From Allopusillimonas ginsengisoli (GTDB taxonomy: Bacteria > Pseudomonadota > Gammaproteobacteria > Burkholderiales > Burkholderiaceae_B), in NCBI RefSeq assembly GCF_004153455.1, contig NZ_SDQE01000001.1:496001-560000 (forward strand): 64,000 nucleotides of DNA. The letters run 5' to 3'. A model generated the notes under the pieces. That model saw only the letters and a list, made by a program, of their open reading frames with translations. It was not told the origin of the DNA and made no database searches. Numbering within the stretch: position 1 is the first letter of the stretch; each line of letters opens with the position of its first letter. Shown in pieces: positions 1-9,125 of the stretch. The translations under genes were made by a program, and so were the position numbers.

Positions 1-2
1 AC

Positions 3-3000
3 ACGCGCACTCATCGTATTGAGCTGCCATCCACTGGCGAGGGGTGGACTGTGCGCGTTCGCCGCATCACGCCCGAGTCCGAGGACAGCAGCATTCAAGA
101 CACGATGGTCGTGCAGTCCTATGCCGAAGTCATCGATGGCAAGTTCCGTCACCCTATGTCGGCCCTGGTGGGGATCAAGATCGATGCTGAGCAGTTTCGG
201 TCCATCCCTACCCGGGCGTACCACTGGCGCGGCCAGGTTATCCGGGTGCCTAGCAACTACAACCCCATTACACGGACGTATTCAGGGGTGTGGGATGGCA
301 CGTTCAAGCGCGCCTGGAGCAACAACCCGGCCTGGACCTACTACGACATTCTGATAAATAAGCTCTACGGGCTGGGCGATCGCGTCGATGCCTCGATGAT
401 CGACCGCTACGCCCTATACCAGATCGGTGCGTATTGCGACCAGTTGGTGTCCGATGGCCAAGGCGGGCAAGAGCCGCGATTTGTCTGCAACACTTATATT
501 CAGTCCAAAGCCGATGCGCTAAGGGTGCTTAATGATCTGACCAGCGTATTTCGTGGGATGGCCTACTGGGCCAATGGTCAGGTGGTGGCCGTGGCAGATA
601 TGCCAAGCGACCCTGTGTACACCTACTCGAACGCCAAGGTCATCGGTGGGCGTTTCGAATATACAGGCGCCGACCTATCCACGCGGCGCACGGTGGCGCT
701 TGTATCCTGGAATGATCCGTCCGACTTCTACCGCGCCAAGGTCGAGGTCGTAAACGACGACGATGGCATCCGTCGTTACGGGATCCGCAAGACCGAGATC
801 AAGGCGTTTGCCTGCCCATCGCGCGGCCAGGCCCAGCGCGCTGGGCTATATGCCTTGTATACATCCCGCATGGAAACCGGCGGCGTCACGTTCTCGGTCG
901 GGCTCGAAGGCGTCGTTCCACAGCCCGGCAGCGTCATTCGAGTTGCCGACAAAAATCGTTCAGGCCGGCGCATGGGCGGACTGGTTAAATCCGCGACGAC
1001 CAGCGTTGTCATGCTCGATCATCCAACTGTTGTATCGACTGGCGACAAACTATCCGTTGTTCTGCCAGATGGCACGATGCAGTCGCGCAACATCACGGGC
1101 GTGGACGCATCAGATCCTGATCGTGACGGGTACGACATACTGACCATCAGTCCTGCCCTGCCGAGTGCGCCAGTCACGGGCGCGAACTGGTCGATTGATT
1201 CGACCGAGCTGGTTGCTCAATACTTTCGTGTGGTCTCGGTTAAGGAAGGCGACGGCATCGAATACGGCATTTCGGCGGTTGCCCACCACCCGGACAAACA
1301 CGCGGCTATCGATACAGGAGCAAGGCTCGACCCATTGCCAATTAGCGTCGTGCCCCCGCGCGTACAGGTGGCACCGACGAATGTACAGATTACCTCGCAC
1401 CATACGTTTCACCAGGGCACCACACGTCACCTGATAGAAATATCTTGGGACAAGGCCGAGCATGCTGTGGCGTATGACGTGCAGTGGCGCCGCGACAACG
1501 GCGACTGGGTGGTATTACCGCGCACGGGCACTCGCTTGGCCGAGGTGCTCGATGTATATGCAGGCGGCTACATCGCTCGCGTGCGGGCGGTGAACTCGCT
1601 CGATGTGCCCTCGCTGTGGACGTATAGCGAGCTCACAGAGGTCGACGGCATCATCGGTGCGCCGCCTGTTGTCACGACTTTGACTGCGACGGGGATAGTC
1701 TTTGGGATAGACCTGCGCTGGTCCTTTCCCAGCGGTCCTAGCATCATCGAAAAGACGGAGCTGCGCTACAGTCAAACCTCAAACTTCAATGACGCTATAG
1801 ATCTAGGCGCCTTCAGCTATCCGTCCAATAGGCACACGTTGCTGAACCTGGCCGCCGGCGCCCGACTTTATTTCTGGGCGCGCCTGGTAGACAAGAACGG
1901 TACTGCTGGGGCGTGGTTTCCCGCGGGCGCGGGGGTGATGGGTGAATCAAAAACCAGCGCTTCGGACTACCTCGACTACTTTGACGGCCTGATCGGCAAA
2001 GACCAGCTCGCGCAAGGGCTAATCCAAGAAATCGGCGAAGATCTTGAAGGCCCAATGGCCGAGCATATCTTCGATGAGATGTACGGCCCCACAGCGGGCG
2101 AGGATGATGAGTACGCGGGCGACGTGACCGAATATGCCGGCACGCGCACGGTCATATCCAATATCGTCGAGGCTGATACAGCACTTAGCCAGCGGATCGA
2201 CTATCAGGCCGCCCGGGTCGATGACAACATCGCCGCGATCAAGGAAGAATCGATTACGCGCGCGAGCCAGGATGAGGCGTTAGCTCAGCAGCAATCGACA
2301 CTCGCCGCACAGTTGGGCGACACGCAAACCGCTGTGCAAGAGACGTCAACTGCGTTGGTGCAGCTCGATGGCAAACTGGAAGCCACTTACACCCTGCGTG
2401 CTGAAGCAACCGTCGACGGCCAGGTGTATGCCGCCGGCATGGGGCTCGGGGTCTATGCTGAGCCCGGACAGCCCGTGCAATCGTCGTTCTATGTGTTGGC
2501 CGACCGCTTTGCCATTCTGAACCTCATCAACGGCATTGCCACGACTCCTTTCGTTATTCAGGGCGGACAGGCGTTCATCAATCAGGCGCTTATCGGGACG
2601 GCGTGGATCCAAACGGGCCATATTGACAACGCCGCCATCACCACCGCCAAGATCGGGGATCTTGCAGTGACAAATGGCAAGATCGCGAATTTGGCTGTGG
2701 ACAACGCGAAAATCCAGAACGCCGCAATTACAACCGCCAAAATTGGCGACTTGCAGGTCAACACCTTGAAAATAGGAAACAACGCCGTGACCGTTCACGG
2801 CTCTGCATCGGCAGGTCCACGTGCTGGAACTGGCCCTGCGCGAGAGACATCTGTCACGATGAATTTGCCGGCTGCAGCAGATATTACGATCATGGCCACC
2901 ATGGATACGGCGCCTTACAACTCCTATATGCAAGTGCGGCGAAACGGCAGCATCTTGAAAACTCTTTACCCAAGCAATGATAACTGGTCCATTTATATAG

Positions 3001-3131
3001 GGCTGACTGCCATAGTGCGAACCACCGTGTCAGCTGGCTCAAACACCTTCAGCATTTGGCAACCTGAAATCACCCTACTCGGCAGCGGCCTTCCCGGTGT
3101 AAGCATTGTCGTTTTAGCTGCGATGAAATAA
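3..3131 (+). CDS. Phage tail tip / host specificity protein J, partial at 5' end
   Basis: The frame is already open at the left edge and continues to TAA at 3129-3131, so the N terminus is outside the window. The first in-frame start, GTG at 51, is internal: residues encoded before it (ELPSTGEGW) fit the family. The protein resembles the lambda gpJ/TipJ central tail fibre, which forms the tail tip and contacts the host receptor. Numbering from GTG 51, the J core fills about residues 1-430, two fibronectin-III-like modules follow at about 441-530 and 538-630, and a DUF1983-like region lies near 690-860. Short repeats of the type TAKIGDL and NGKIANL occupy about 848-910, probably a beta-rich stalk, before a compact C-terminal domain that may be host-specific. 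The family assignment is secure; the receptor is unknown. Confidence 0.9.
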   Translation, partial: TRTHRIELPSTGEGWTVRVRRITPESEDSSIQDTMVVQSYAEVIDGKFRHPMSALVGIKIDAEQFRSIPTRAYHWRGQVIRVPSNYNPITRTYSGVWDGTFKRAWSNNPAWTYYDILINKLYGLGDRVDASMIDRYALYQIGAYCDQLVSDGQGGQEPRFVCNTYIQSKADALRVLNDLTSVFRGMAYWANGQVVAVADMPSDPVYTYSNAKVIGGRFEYTGADLSTRRTVALVSWNDPSDFYRAKVEVVNDDDGIRRYGIRKTEIKAFACPSRGQAQRAGLYALYTSRMETGGVTFSVGLEGVVPQPGSVIRVADKNRSGRRMGGLVKSATTSVVMLDHPTVVSTGDKLSVVLPDGTMQSRNITGVDASDPDRDGYDILTISPALPSAPVTGANWSIDSTELVAQYFRVVSVKEGDGIEYGISAVAHHPDKHAAIDTGARLDPLPISVVPPRVQVAPTNVQITSHHTFHQGTTRHLIEISWDKAEHAVAYDVQWRRDNGDWVVLPRTGTRLAEVLDVYAGGYIARVRAVNSLDVPSLWTYSELTEVDGIIGAPPVVTTLTATGIVFGIDLRWSFPSGPSIIEKTELRYSQTSNFNDAIDLGAFSYPSNRHTLLNLAAGARLYFWARLVDKNGTAGAWFPAGAGVMGESKTSASDYLDYFDGLIGKDQLAQGLIQEIGEDLEGPMAEHIFDEMYGPTAGEDDEYAGDVTEYAGTRTVISNIVEADTALSQRIDYQAARVDDNIAAIKEESITRASQDEALAQQQSTLAAQLGDTQTAVQETSTALVQLDGKLEATYTLRAEATVDGQVYAAGMGLGVYAEPGQPVQSSFYVLADRFAILNLINGIATTPFVIQGGQAFINQALIGTAWIQTGHIDNAAITTAKIGDLAVTNGKIANLAVDNAKIQNAAITTAKIGDLQVNTLKIGNNAVTVHGSASAGPRAGTGPARETSVTMNLPAAADITIMATMDTAPYNSYMQVRRNGSILKTLYPSNDNWSIYIGLTAIVRTTVSAGSNTFSIWQPEITLLGSGLPGVSIVVLAAMK

Positions 3132-3133
3132 CC

Positions 3134-3499
3134 ATGCAAGTTACCCTATTTGATGCTGATGGCAGATTCCTGCAAACACTGGATGGTCCGCTTGAGCTGG
3201 TGATCCTGCCAACGGTTGAAACCGTCGGTGCGCGATGGGCCGAGGGGGAGTTCGGCCCTGACTACTACTGGGTCGCCGGCCAGGCGCTGCCTCGCCCGCC
3301 AATGTTGGGTGCACGATTGCAAGACAACCAACTCGTCGGCCTGCCATTTAACACCACGATCACCATTAACAACACGGCCTACGAATGCGATGACGATCAC
3401 GCCGAGCTCGAGTTCGAACACCCCGGCCACTACCGAATTGTCGTAACCAAATGGCCCTATCTCGACGCGGAGTTCATCTATGAAAATCCGACACAGTGA
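3134..3499 (+). CDS. Small phage tail-associated protein of unknown function
   Basis: This 121-residue protein starts two bases after the J stop and overlaps the next gene by 20 bases, so it belongs to the tail operon. It opens with a short beta-rich segment (MQVTLFDADGRFLQTLDG) and contains a motif around WAEGEFGPDYYWV. It has no signal peptide, membrane segment or cysteine cluster. Small proteins between J and the fibre gene in related prophages are often accessory tail or fibre-attachment proteins, but I cannot name this one. Its reality rests on tight packing between phage genes and good codon use. Confidence 0.7.
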   Translation: MQVTLFDADGRFLQTLDGPLELVILPTVETVGARWAEGEFGPDYYWVAGQALPRPPMLGARLQDNQLVGLPFNTTITINNTAYECDDDHAELEFEHPGHYRIVVTKWPYLDAEFIYENPTQ

Positions 3500-3674
3500 G
3501 GCGCACGGGCCAAGGCGCGCGGCTGAATACCAAAAGTTTGGCGATCAGCTCGACGCGATCTTCAAGCTGGCCGAGCACCTCAGAAGCCAAGGCATGCAGA
3601 TGCCGCCCGACGTTAACGCATGGATAGACCACTGTCGGTCCGTGAAGAACAAGTACAAACCCAGCCGCCCTTGA
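3480..3674 (+). CDS. Small phage protein of unknown function (64 aa)
   Basis: The ATG lies 20 bases inside the preceding gene, which suggests translational coupling. The product is basic and predicted helical (for example FGDQLDAIFKLAEHLRSQG), with one cysteine and no membrane segment. Its stop codon lies inside the loop of the terminator-like hairpin at 3664-3685. I do not recognise a family. Similar short helical proteins occur between tail genes in many siphophages, so a role in tail assembly is only a guess. Confidence 0.6.
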   Translation: MKIRHSEAHGPRRAAEYQKFGDQLDAIFKLAEHLRSQGMQMPPDVNAWIDHCRSVKNKYKPSRP

Positions 3675-3685
3675 GGCGGATTTTT
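3664..3685 (+). terminator. Rho-independent terminator-like hairpin before the fibre gene
   Basis: The stem CCGCC/GGCGG (3665-3669 with 3675-3679) encloses a 5-base loop containing the upstream stop codon and is followed by ATTTTT. It could reduce read-through from the tail operon into the fibre gene, which starts 14 bases later. The stem is short, so termination may be partial. Confidence 0.5.
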
Positions 3686-3698
3686 AATGGATTGAGCA

Positions 3699-6600
3699 AT
3701 GGCAATTCAAACGATCGATACCGATACGCCCCAACCAAATGGCAAACAGGGCGAGCCACTTCGCGCGGCGTTCAAGAAGGTTAACGATAATTTCGATGCG
3801 GTAGCCACAAAGGCCGATCTCGCCGATCCAAGCAAGGGGGCGGCGATGGTGGCGTATGACCCGGATGTGGAATATATGGAAGGCACGATAGGCAAGGCTA
3901 TCGAAACTGCGGGAAATGCCGACGCGAAGATCAGTACCCACGATCATGATCCAGCAGCGCACCCTGAACTATCCAGCTTCATCAGCGGGGAGGCAGATCG
4001 CGCTGGCGTCGCCGCCACCCAGGCCGAAGCGGCAAGGGATGCTGCAACTGTGGGCGCTGATCTGTACCCCGACGAAGCGACTGGCCGTGCTGCGGTTGCC
4101 GATGGCGAATATTTCAAGACCGTGTCAGCCGATCCAAATGTCGCAGCCGAGCTTTATAAGCGGATCGACGAGAACACCAGTGAGTCGGTGGTGCAGTATC
4201 CGAGTGCCGAGCCTGTGGTGCAGCTCAAGGCGCTGCAAGGCGTGACATGGCTGGACCAGGCCGCGCTGGCCGCACCCTTTAGCGATTGGCAGCTGCAAAG
4301 CCGCATCGAAGTGGCAAAAGCGATCAAAGCTGTTTCCGTCGAGGACGCTGCACCGGGGGAAAAGTATTGCATCGGCGTATTCTCCAATCAGCATGAAACC
4401 ACCGGGTATCGAATTTGGATCTACGCACTATCGACCGGCTTGCGGGTTGCTCAGCAAGATGTGTTTGAGGTGTCCGCAACCGGTGTCACCAAGCGCGAAC
4501 TTGGCGCATCGCCAAAGATCACCCTGTGGATTGATTATCGGGAAATAAGCACCATTGGCACAGTCGTCAACGGTGGCGTAACGCCGCTCGTTATAGCCCC
4601 CTTCACCTCATTCGGCGTACTGGATGCTGAAAAGGCGGGAAAAGACCAGATCCAGCGGCTGGACTCATCCGTTAATCGTATCGAAACCGGGGTTGGAGGG
4701 CTGTTAACAAATAAGGCAATTAACGGGGCGCTTGATCCGGCGGGCGCCGAAGTGCTTTGGCGGCAGACCGCAACCGTCACGGTGGTGCCCTCGCTATTAC
4801 CGGCGCCTATCGTACTTGCATCGAAAGGCATCAAGCAGGTTGCGGGGATTGGCTCCACAGCTCCCTATCCAAGCCTCTATAAGCGCGAACCGCTGACCCC
4901 GCAGCAAGGGAACAAGTATTTTGTCACTAGTGCATATGTTATATCTGGTGACGGGGTTACGTATCCCACCTTCAGCATTTCTCTATATACCAACGGCAAT
5001 ACTGGTGTCACAGCATCCGTGACTAATAGAACCAATGGTTTTATACAGATTGATGCAACCACTCGCCTTTATTGGCAGGCGGGTCATTTCCCTGACCGAG
5101 ATGATTTAGGATTTTTTCTGCTTGGAGGCGCACGTTCCAGCATCGAACAGGGTCAGATAGGCGGCTATACGCTGGCCTTCTCGGAGACGCCCATTGGTCT
5201 GGATGATGTATTGAAAGACAATTGGTCAGGGAGAAACGCACCCTCTCTCGCAGACATTGGCCCACTAGAAGTGCGGGTGAGCGCGTTGGAGGGCGGGACG
5301 GGGCCAGTGGGTGGTGAAGCTGGGCAAACATTGCCACGAGCCATTCGTGTCGCCCTGGCAGGTTCCTCTATTACATGGGGCAGCGGCTACCTTGGGCAAG
5401 GCTCCTACGTCTTTGGCGTCGAGGACTTTTTGCGCAACCAGATGGCTCAGACGGTGCATGCTGCAGACATGACGTTATCAGGGTCTTTCGCGCCACACTT
5501 GAACAGCAGCCACTATAAGGGCAGCGCTATACGTCTGAGTGGTGTGGGCTCTCAGGCTCAATTCGATTTGACAGGGGATGAGTGTTCACTGGTGCTGCCG
5601 CGGGAGCGGGGCAATGCCGATGCCTGCGTGGCAGAACTGTATGTCGATGATGTTTTATTCGATACGTTCGATGTTTTCAACGGACTTCCCTACCAAGAGG
5701 GCATTGTTAAATCCTTTACTGGTGACGGCTCGCAGCTTAAATTCGACCTTGGCCAGTGCTGGACGTTCGATCATGTCGTGACTGTTGGCGGTGTTACCAA
5801 AACCGGAAGCGTCAATACGGGAGGATCAGGCGCTGGTATCCCCTCAGGCTCTGATTACTCGATTATCCGTCAAATGGTTATGGTTGGCGACGTGCCACAG
5901 GTGCATCATGTGCTGTGGTTTGCCGCTGCCCCCGTAGGCGAGGTTGTGGCCACATTCAGTGCTGGCGAATCAATCCAGTACATGCGCAGTTTCCTCGGAA
6001 ATGCTGGCAAAGGTCTGGATACATCGCTTGAAAATCCGTACGGCGATGGCCGTGTGGCGTATGACCCTGCTAACCCCTCATCGCTATCTAGCGGCCTAGG
6101 CTTTCGGCAAAGTGATGATCGTGCGGTTAAGTCGTGGCGATTCTCGAGCTCTAAGAAGCGGACATTTCGGATCAAGATCATGGGGCTTTCGGTCCACGCT
6201 ACTGGCGCGACTCCCCGCTTATGGATCAATTTTGCCACCAACCGGATGCATCACATTCAGAATGCGGGCATTGGCGGGTGGGAGGCGAAAGAACTGCTCC
6301 AATCGACTGATCTGAATAGCATCAAGTACGTGAACAAATTCCGGCCCGACATAGCGCTGTTGGAATTTTGCACCAATGATGACAATGCGGGTGTGCATCT
6401 ACCTAAGGCGTGGGTGACAAAAACAGGCCAGACAGACGCATGGGTGCGCGCAGTGGAATCGGCCAAGTACCTGAAAAAGGTCACCTACGTTTCTGCGGAC
6501 AACTACACAGTGGAGGATGAGCGACTACCGGTTGCGGCCATCACAGAACACTCTGCCACGCTGGATATGACGGGCGGCACGTTCAATATTGAGGCGGGTG

Positions 6601-7451
6601 ACGTCATCATCTTTGGTGACTTTCGGCTTGATAATCGGCGCCAGGCCGTGCGCATCGTCACGGACTGGGACGCTGATACAGGCGTGGTGTCGTGGGGCAA
6701 GGCTCTACAGGAAAGCGATCTTATCTATATCGAGTCGCTGCAAGATCTCGTTGGCTCGACAGTGCGGGTGCGTAATGCGCCCACTTTCTTGGGCCACATG
6801 CGCGACCTGACCGCCAGTTTGCGGGCGGAAAATCCTGATGTGCAGGTGATCTACGGCACAGGCGGTATACCCAATGACTATGTACGCCGCTTGGTCGGCT
6901 ATCGGGAAATGGTCAATGCCCTGACCAGGGATCAAAAGGCCGGGTTTGCCGATTTCTACGGACAAACCTTGGAGTGGGCCTACAGCCAGCCAACAAACGC
7001 CACGCTATACCTGGACGCTACCAAATCGCAAACATCCACCGGTGATGCCAGCTATCCACTGTACCTATCCAGTGGCCAAAAGCCGAACCCAATCGGTGGG
7101 GGGACACCATACTGGCGGCTCATGATTACCAGTGTCAAGGTCGATGGCATAGAGAGGCTGAACCGTGGTTGCCACATCGAGGGCGGGCGAACCACCGGGT
7201 GGAGCGACGACACAGCGCAGATGTCAATTGCGAACGCGCAGGCGTGGGGCCGGGACTACACCTTGGTGTTCGATAGTGATGCACCAGCGGCGGGCGCGCA
7301 AATCGTAGTGTCGTACAACACCAGCAAGTGGGCAAACGACGACTGTCACCCAAGCCCCGAAGTTGGGCGACTGGTATTTCCGTTTGCCATTTTTGCGCCA
7401 CTGGAAGCAGCGCTTCAACGCAGCGTCGAGCGTCTCGGCCAATCCTTTTAA
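3699..7451 (+). CDS. Phage tail fibre with SGNH/GDSL hydrolase signature
   Basis: This is a 1250-residue fibre. The N-terminal segment (GEPLRAAFKKVNDNFDAV) matches the attachment motif common at the start of phage tail fibres. From about residue 545 an SGNH-hydrolase pattern appears: block I in ALAGSSITWG with the candidate nucleophile Ser557, a block III-like FCTND with Asn893, and the C-terminal D-x-x-H motif in DDCHPSPEVG (Asp1214, His1217). About 330 residues separate blocks I and III and another 320 separate blocks III and V, so beta-rich domains appear to be inserted in the hydrolase fold. Such fibres in other phages deacetylate or cleave surface polysaccharide; that role is inferred. 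The last 43 codons are duplicated directly downstream. Confidence 0.82.
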   Translation: MAIQTIDTDTPQPNGKQGEPLRAAFKKVNDNFDAVATKADLADPSKGAAMVAYDPDVEYMEGTIGKAIETAGNADAKISTHDHDPAAHPELSSFISGEADRAGVAATQAEAARDAATVGADLYPDEATGRAAVADGEYFKTVSADPNVAAELYKRIDENTSESVVQYPSAEPVVQLKALQGVTWLDQAALAAPFSDWQLQSRIEVAKAIKAVSVEDAAPGEKYCIGVFSNQHETTGYRIWIYALSTGLRVAQQDVFEVSATGVTKRELGASPKITLWIDYREISTIGTVVNGGVTPLVIAPFTSFGVLDAEKAGKDQIQRLDSSVNRIETGVGGLLTNKAINGALDPAGAEVLWRQTATVTVVPSLLPAPIVLASKGIKQVAGIGSTAPYPSLYKREPLTPQQGNKYFVTSAYVISGDGVTYPTFSISLYTNGNTGVTASVTNRTNGFIQIDATTRLYWQAGHFPDRDDLGFFLLGGARSSIEQGQIGGYTLAFSETPIGLDDVLKDNWSGRNAPSLADIGPLEVRVSALEGGTGPVGGEAGQTLPRAIRVALAGSSITWGSGYLGQGSYVFGVEDFLRNQMAQTVHAADMTLSGSFAPHLNSSHYKGSAIRLSGVGSQAQFDLTGDECSLVLPRERGNADACVAELYVDDVLFDTFDVFNGLPYQEGIVKSFTGDGSQLKFDLGQCWTFDHVVTVGGVTKTGSVNTGGSGAGIPSGSDYSIIRQMVMVGDVPQVHHVLWFAAAPVGEVVATFSAGESIQYMRSFLGNAGKGLDTSLENPYGDGRVAYDPANPSSLSSGLGFRQSDDRAVKSWRFSSSKKRTFRIKIMGLSVHATGATPRLWINFATNRMHHIQNAGIGGWEAKELLQSTDLNSIKYVNKFRPDIALLEFCTNDDNAGVHLPKAWVTKTGQTDAWVRAVESAKYLKKVTYVSADNYTVEDERLPVAAITEHSATLDMTGGTFNIEAGDVIIFGDFRLDNRRQAVRIVTDWDADTGVVSWGKALQESDLIYIESLQDLVGSTVRVRNAPTFLGHMRDLTASLRAENPDVQVIYGTGGIPNDYVRRLVGYREMVNALTRDQKAGFADFYGQTLEWAYSQPTNATLYLDATKSQTSTGDASYPLYLSSGQKPNPIGGGTPYWRLMITSVKVDGIERLNRGCHIEGGRTTGWSDDTAQMSIANAQAWGRDYTLVFDSDAPAAGAQIVVSYNTSKWANDDCHPSPEVGRLVFPFAIFAPLEAALQRSVERLGQSF

Positions 7452-7581
7452 CGCAAGTGGGCAAACGACGACTGTCACCCAAGCCCCGAAGTTGGGCGAC
7501 TGGTATTTCCGTTTGCCATTTTTGCGCCACTGGAAGCAGCGCTTCAACGCAGCGTCGAGCGTCTCGGCCAATCCTTTTAAC
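7324..7581 (+). repeat. Perfect tandem duplication, two 129-bp units
   Basis: Unit 1 (7324-7452) covers the last codons and the stop of the fibre gene. Unit 2 (7453-7581) follows with no spacer and no mismatch that I can find. The period is 43 codons, so unit 2 repeats the D-x-x-H hydrolase motif and the TAA in the same frame but lies behind the first stop and is untranslated. Slippage or unequal recombination could produce this, as could an assembly error. Confidence 0.95.
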
Positions 7582-7644
7582 GAGTGTGCCTGCCTCGAGC
7601 GGGCTTCTTTCCGCCCCAATCAATGCAGGCCGCAATGACCTCAA

Positions 7645-7669
7645 CCACCCCGCTGCGTGCGGTTTTTTT
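7645..7669 (+). terminator. Rho-independent terminator between fibre gene and lysis cassette
   Basis: The stem CCGC/GCGG (7650-7653 with 7659-7662) has a 5-base loop and is followed by seven T residues (7663-7669). It separates the tail-fibre transcript from the holin gene, whose ribosome binding site (AAAAGGAG at 7677-7684) follows immediately. Confidence 0.6.
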
Positions 7670-7689
7670 CGTCCCTAAAAGGAGCCCCA

Positions 7690-8034
7690 ATGGAACCAAC
7701 ATCGAGCGCTGTCTCGGCCGGCGCGGCCATGAGCGCAGTCGCATTCACATCCTTGCTGCCAGGGGTGAATGGTGATGCGCTGGTCGGCGCATTTGCCGGG
7801 GCAGTGGTTTTCGCCCTGCACGCCAAAGATATATCCATCGCAAAGCGCCTGGCCTATATGGTCGTGTCCTTTGTTGTGGGGTATCTGGCAGCGCCTGAGG
7901 TCATGCGCTACACCGGCCTGCAAAGTGACACTGTCGCTGCATTTAGTGCTTCGGCGCTTATCGTCACGGCTGCGCTTGCCGGTATCGACAAGATCAAGGC
8001 CTTTGACATCACCAGTCTTTGGAAAAGGGGGTAA
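7690..8034 (+). CDS. Phage holin
   Basis: This 114-residue protein has about three hydrophobic segments (near residues 12-35, 47-65 and 75-95) and a short charged C terminus ending KRG. Size, topology and position just before a second small membrane protein, endolysin and Rz/Rz1 identify it as a holin, which forms inner-membrane lesions at lysis. I think it fits the putative-holin family Phage_holin_8, but that subfamily call is from memory. The start at 7690 is chosen for its AAAAGGAG five bases upstream; a further in-frame ATG at 7657 lies inside the terminator hairpin. Confidence 0.8.
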   Translation: MEPTSSAVSAGAAMSAVAFTSLLPGVNGDALVGAFAGAVVFALHAKDISIAKRLAYMVVSFVVGYLAAPEVMRYTGLQSDTVAAFSASALIVTAALAGIDKIKAFDITSLWKRG

Positions 8035-8039
8035 CAACC

Positions 8040-8303
8040 ATGCTTATTGCCCTGATTGTCATCATCGCCAATGTGCTAACTGCCGCGCGCCTGATCTGCT
8101 ACCAACGTCATGGCGCCCGGTACCGACCTGTCATGTCCACACTGGCCTATCTATTGATTGTCTGCTCTGGCGGCCAGGTCATCGATGTGCTGGTCAACCA
8201 TAGTCCGGTCACTGTCTGGCAAGCCGGGTTTTCTGCTGTCGTGGCGCTGCTCGTGCTGCGCGCACGCGGCAATGTTGCATGTGTTGTGAGGGTCGTATCG
8301 TGA
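8040..8303 (+). CDS. Second small holin-like membrane protein
   Basis: The product is 87 residues with hydrophobic segments near 1-17, 33-50 and 58-75 and a basic C terminus, resembling LydA-type/Phage_holin_3 proteins. A purine-rich GGAAAAGGGGG precedes the ATG by about eight bases; an ATG at 8019 in the same frame falls inside the first holin. Its stop overlaps the endolysin start in a GTGA arrangement. Paired holins, or holin plus antiholin, are common in lysis cassettes; which one sets lysis timing here cannot be read from sequence. Confidence 0.7.
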   Translation: MLIALIVIIANVLTAARLICYQRHGARYRPVMSTLAYLLIVCSGGQVIDVLVNHSPVTVWQAGFSAVVALLVLRARGNVACVVRVVS

Positions 8304-8878
8304 TCATTGAGCTACTTAAACGAATATTCGCCGCGCCGGTTGCGGCGCAAACACTACCCGTCAGCCCGCCCGCGCCTGGGACCACGGTCACCTTCACCAC
8401 CGCCTTTGAGCGATTGATCGGCCATGAAGGCGGCTACTCGAACCATTCTGATGATCCAGGCGGCGAAACCATGTGGGGCATCACTAAGCGAGTCGCACAG
8501 GAAAACGGCTACACCGGATCGATGCGCGAGCTCACCCGCGAGCAGGCTAAGGCTATCTACAAAACCCAGTACTGGGATCGCGCCCGGTGCGATGAGTATG
8601 ACGGTGCCATTGCCTTTCAGGTATTCGATGCAGCGGTGAACCACGGCATAGGCAACGCGATTCGGTTTCTACAGCGCGCGGCAGGTGTGGCCGACGATGG
8701 CGCCATGGGGCCCGTGACGATGGAGGCAATCAAATCCATGTCCGTCACCGACGTGTTGGCCCGGTTCAATGCCGCGCGCCTCACCTTCTACACCAACCTG
8801 TCGACCTGGCCATCCTTTGGCAAGGGCTGGGCGCGGCGCATTGCAGGGAATCTCAATTATGTGGCTGACGATTCTTAA
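8300..8878 (+). CDS. GH108-type endolysin (N-acetylmuramidase)
   Basis: This 192-residue lysozyme-like protein carries the glycosyl hydrolase 108 signature near residues 45-70: HEGGYSNHSDDPGGETMWGI, with the catalytic Glu in HEGGY. The C-terminal half (IRFLQRAAGVADDGAMGP) matches the peptidoglycan-binding part of the family. It cleaves the glycan backbone of peptidoglycan once the holin opens the membrane. GTG at 8300 is preferred because GAGGG lies eight bases upstream and it overlaps the previous stop; an ATG at 8279 lacks a site. The N terminus has a hydrophobic stretch (residues 1-22) that could act as a weak signal-anchor. Confidence 0.9.
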   Translation: MIIELLKRIFAAPVAAQTLPVSPPAPGTTVTFTTAFERLIGHEGGYSNHSDDPGGETMWGITKRVAQENGYTGSMRELTREQAKAIYKTQYWDRARCDEYDGAIAFQVFDAAVNHGIGNAIRFLQRAAGVADDGAMGPVTMEAIKSMSVTDVLARFNAARLTFYTNLSTWPSFGKGWARRIAGNLNYVADDS

Positions 8879-9125
8879 AGGGATCTGGGAAAAACTTGGC
8901 GGCTACCTGGTGCTGGCCGGTGCACTGCTGGCCGGCCTGTTCGCGGTTCGCCAGTCCGGCAAATCAGCCGGGAAGCAAGAAGCGCAGCAAAAAATAGACA
9001 AAGCGGCCACTAAGGCCAGGGAGAAAGCCCGTGAAGTGGATAATCAGATCGATGCGCTGGGCGATGATGCTATCCGTAATCGTGCTCAGCGCTGGGTGCG
9101 AAACAACAAAAAAAGTACCAGTTGA
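8859..9125 (+). CDS. Rz-like inner-membrane spanin
   Basis: The start lies 20 bases inside the endolysin gene, with AGGGAA nine bases upstream. The 88-residue product has one N-terminal membrane segment (about residues 10-30) and then a highly charged, predicted coiled-coil periplasmic part rich in Lys, Glu and Ala (about 34-75). That is the i-spanin pattern. It should bridge the periplasm together with the Rz1 lipoprotein encoded in the +1 frame downstream, to disrupt the outer membrane in the last step of lysis. It is shorter than lambda Rz (153 residues) but within the range seen in other phages. Confidence 0.78.
   Translation: MWLTILKGIWEKLGGYLVLAGALLAGLFAVRQSGKSAGKQEAQQKIDKAATKAREKAREVDNQIDALGDDAIRNRAQRWVRNNKKSTS

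Noticed and set aside
7324-7581. The repeat pair as a diversity-generating retroelement (VR/TR) in a tail fibre gene
   Set aside because: The 129-bp copies are identical, directly abutting, and no reverse transcriptase or accessory gene lies in the window. A template/variable pair should differ at adenine positions.
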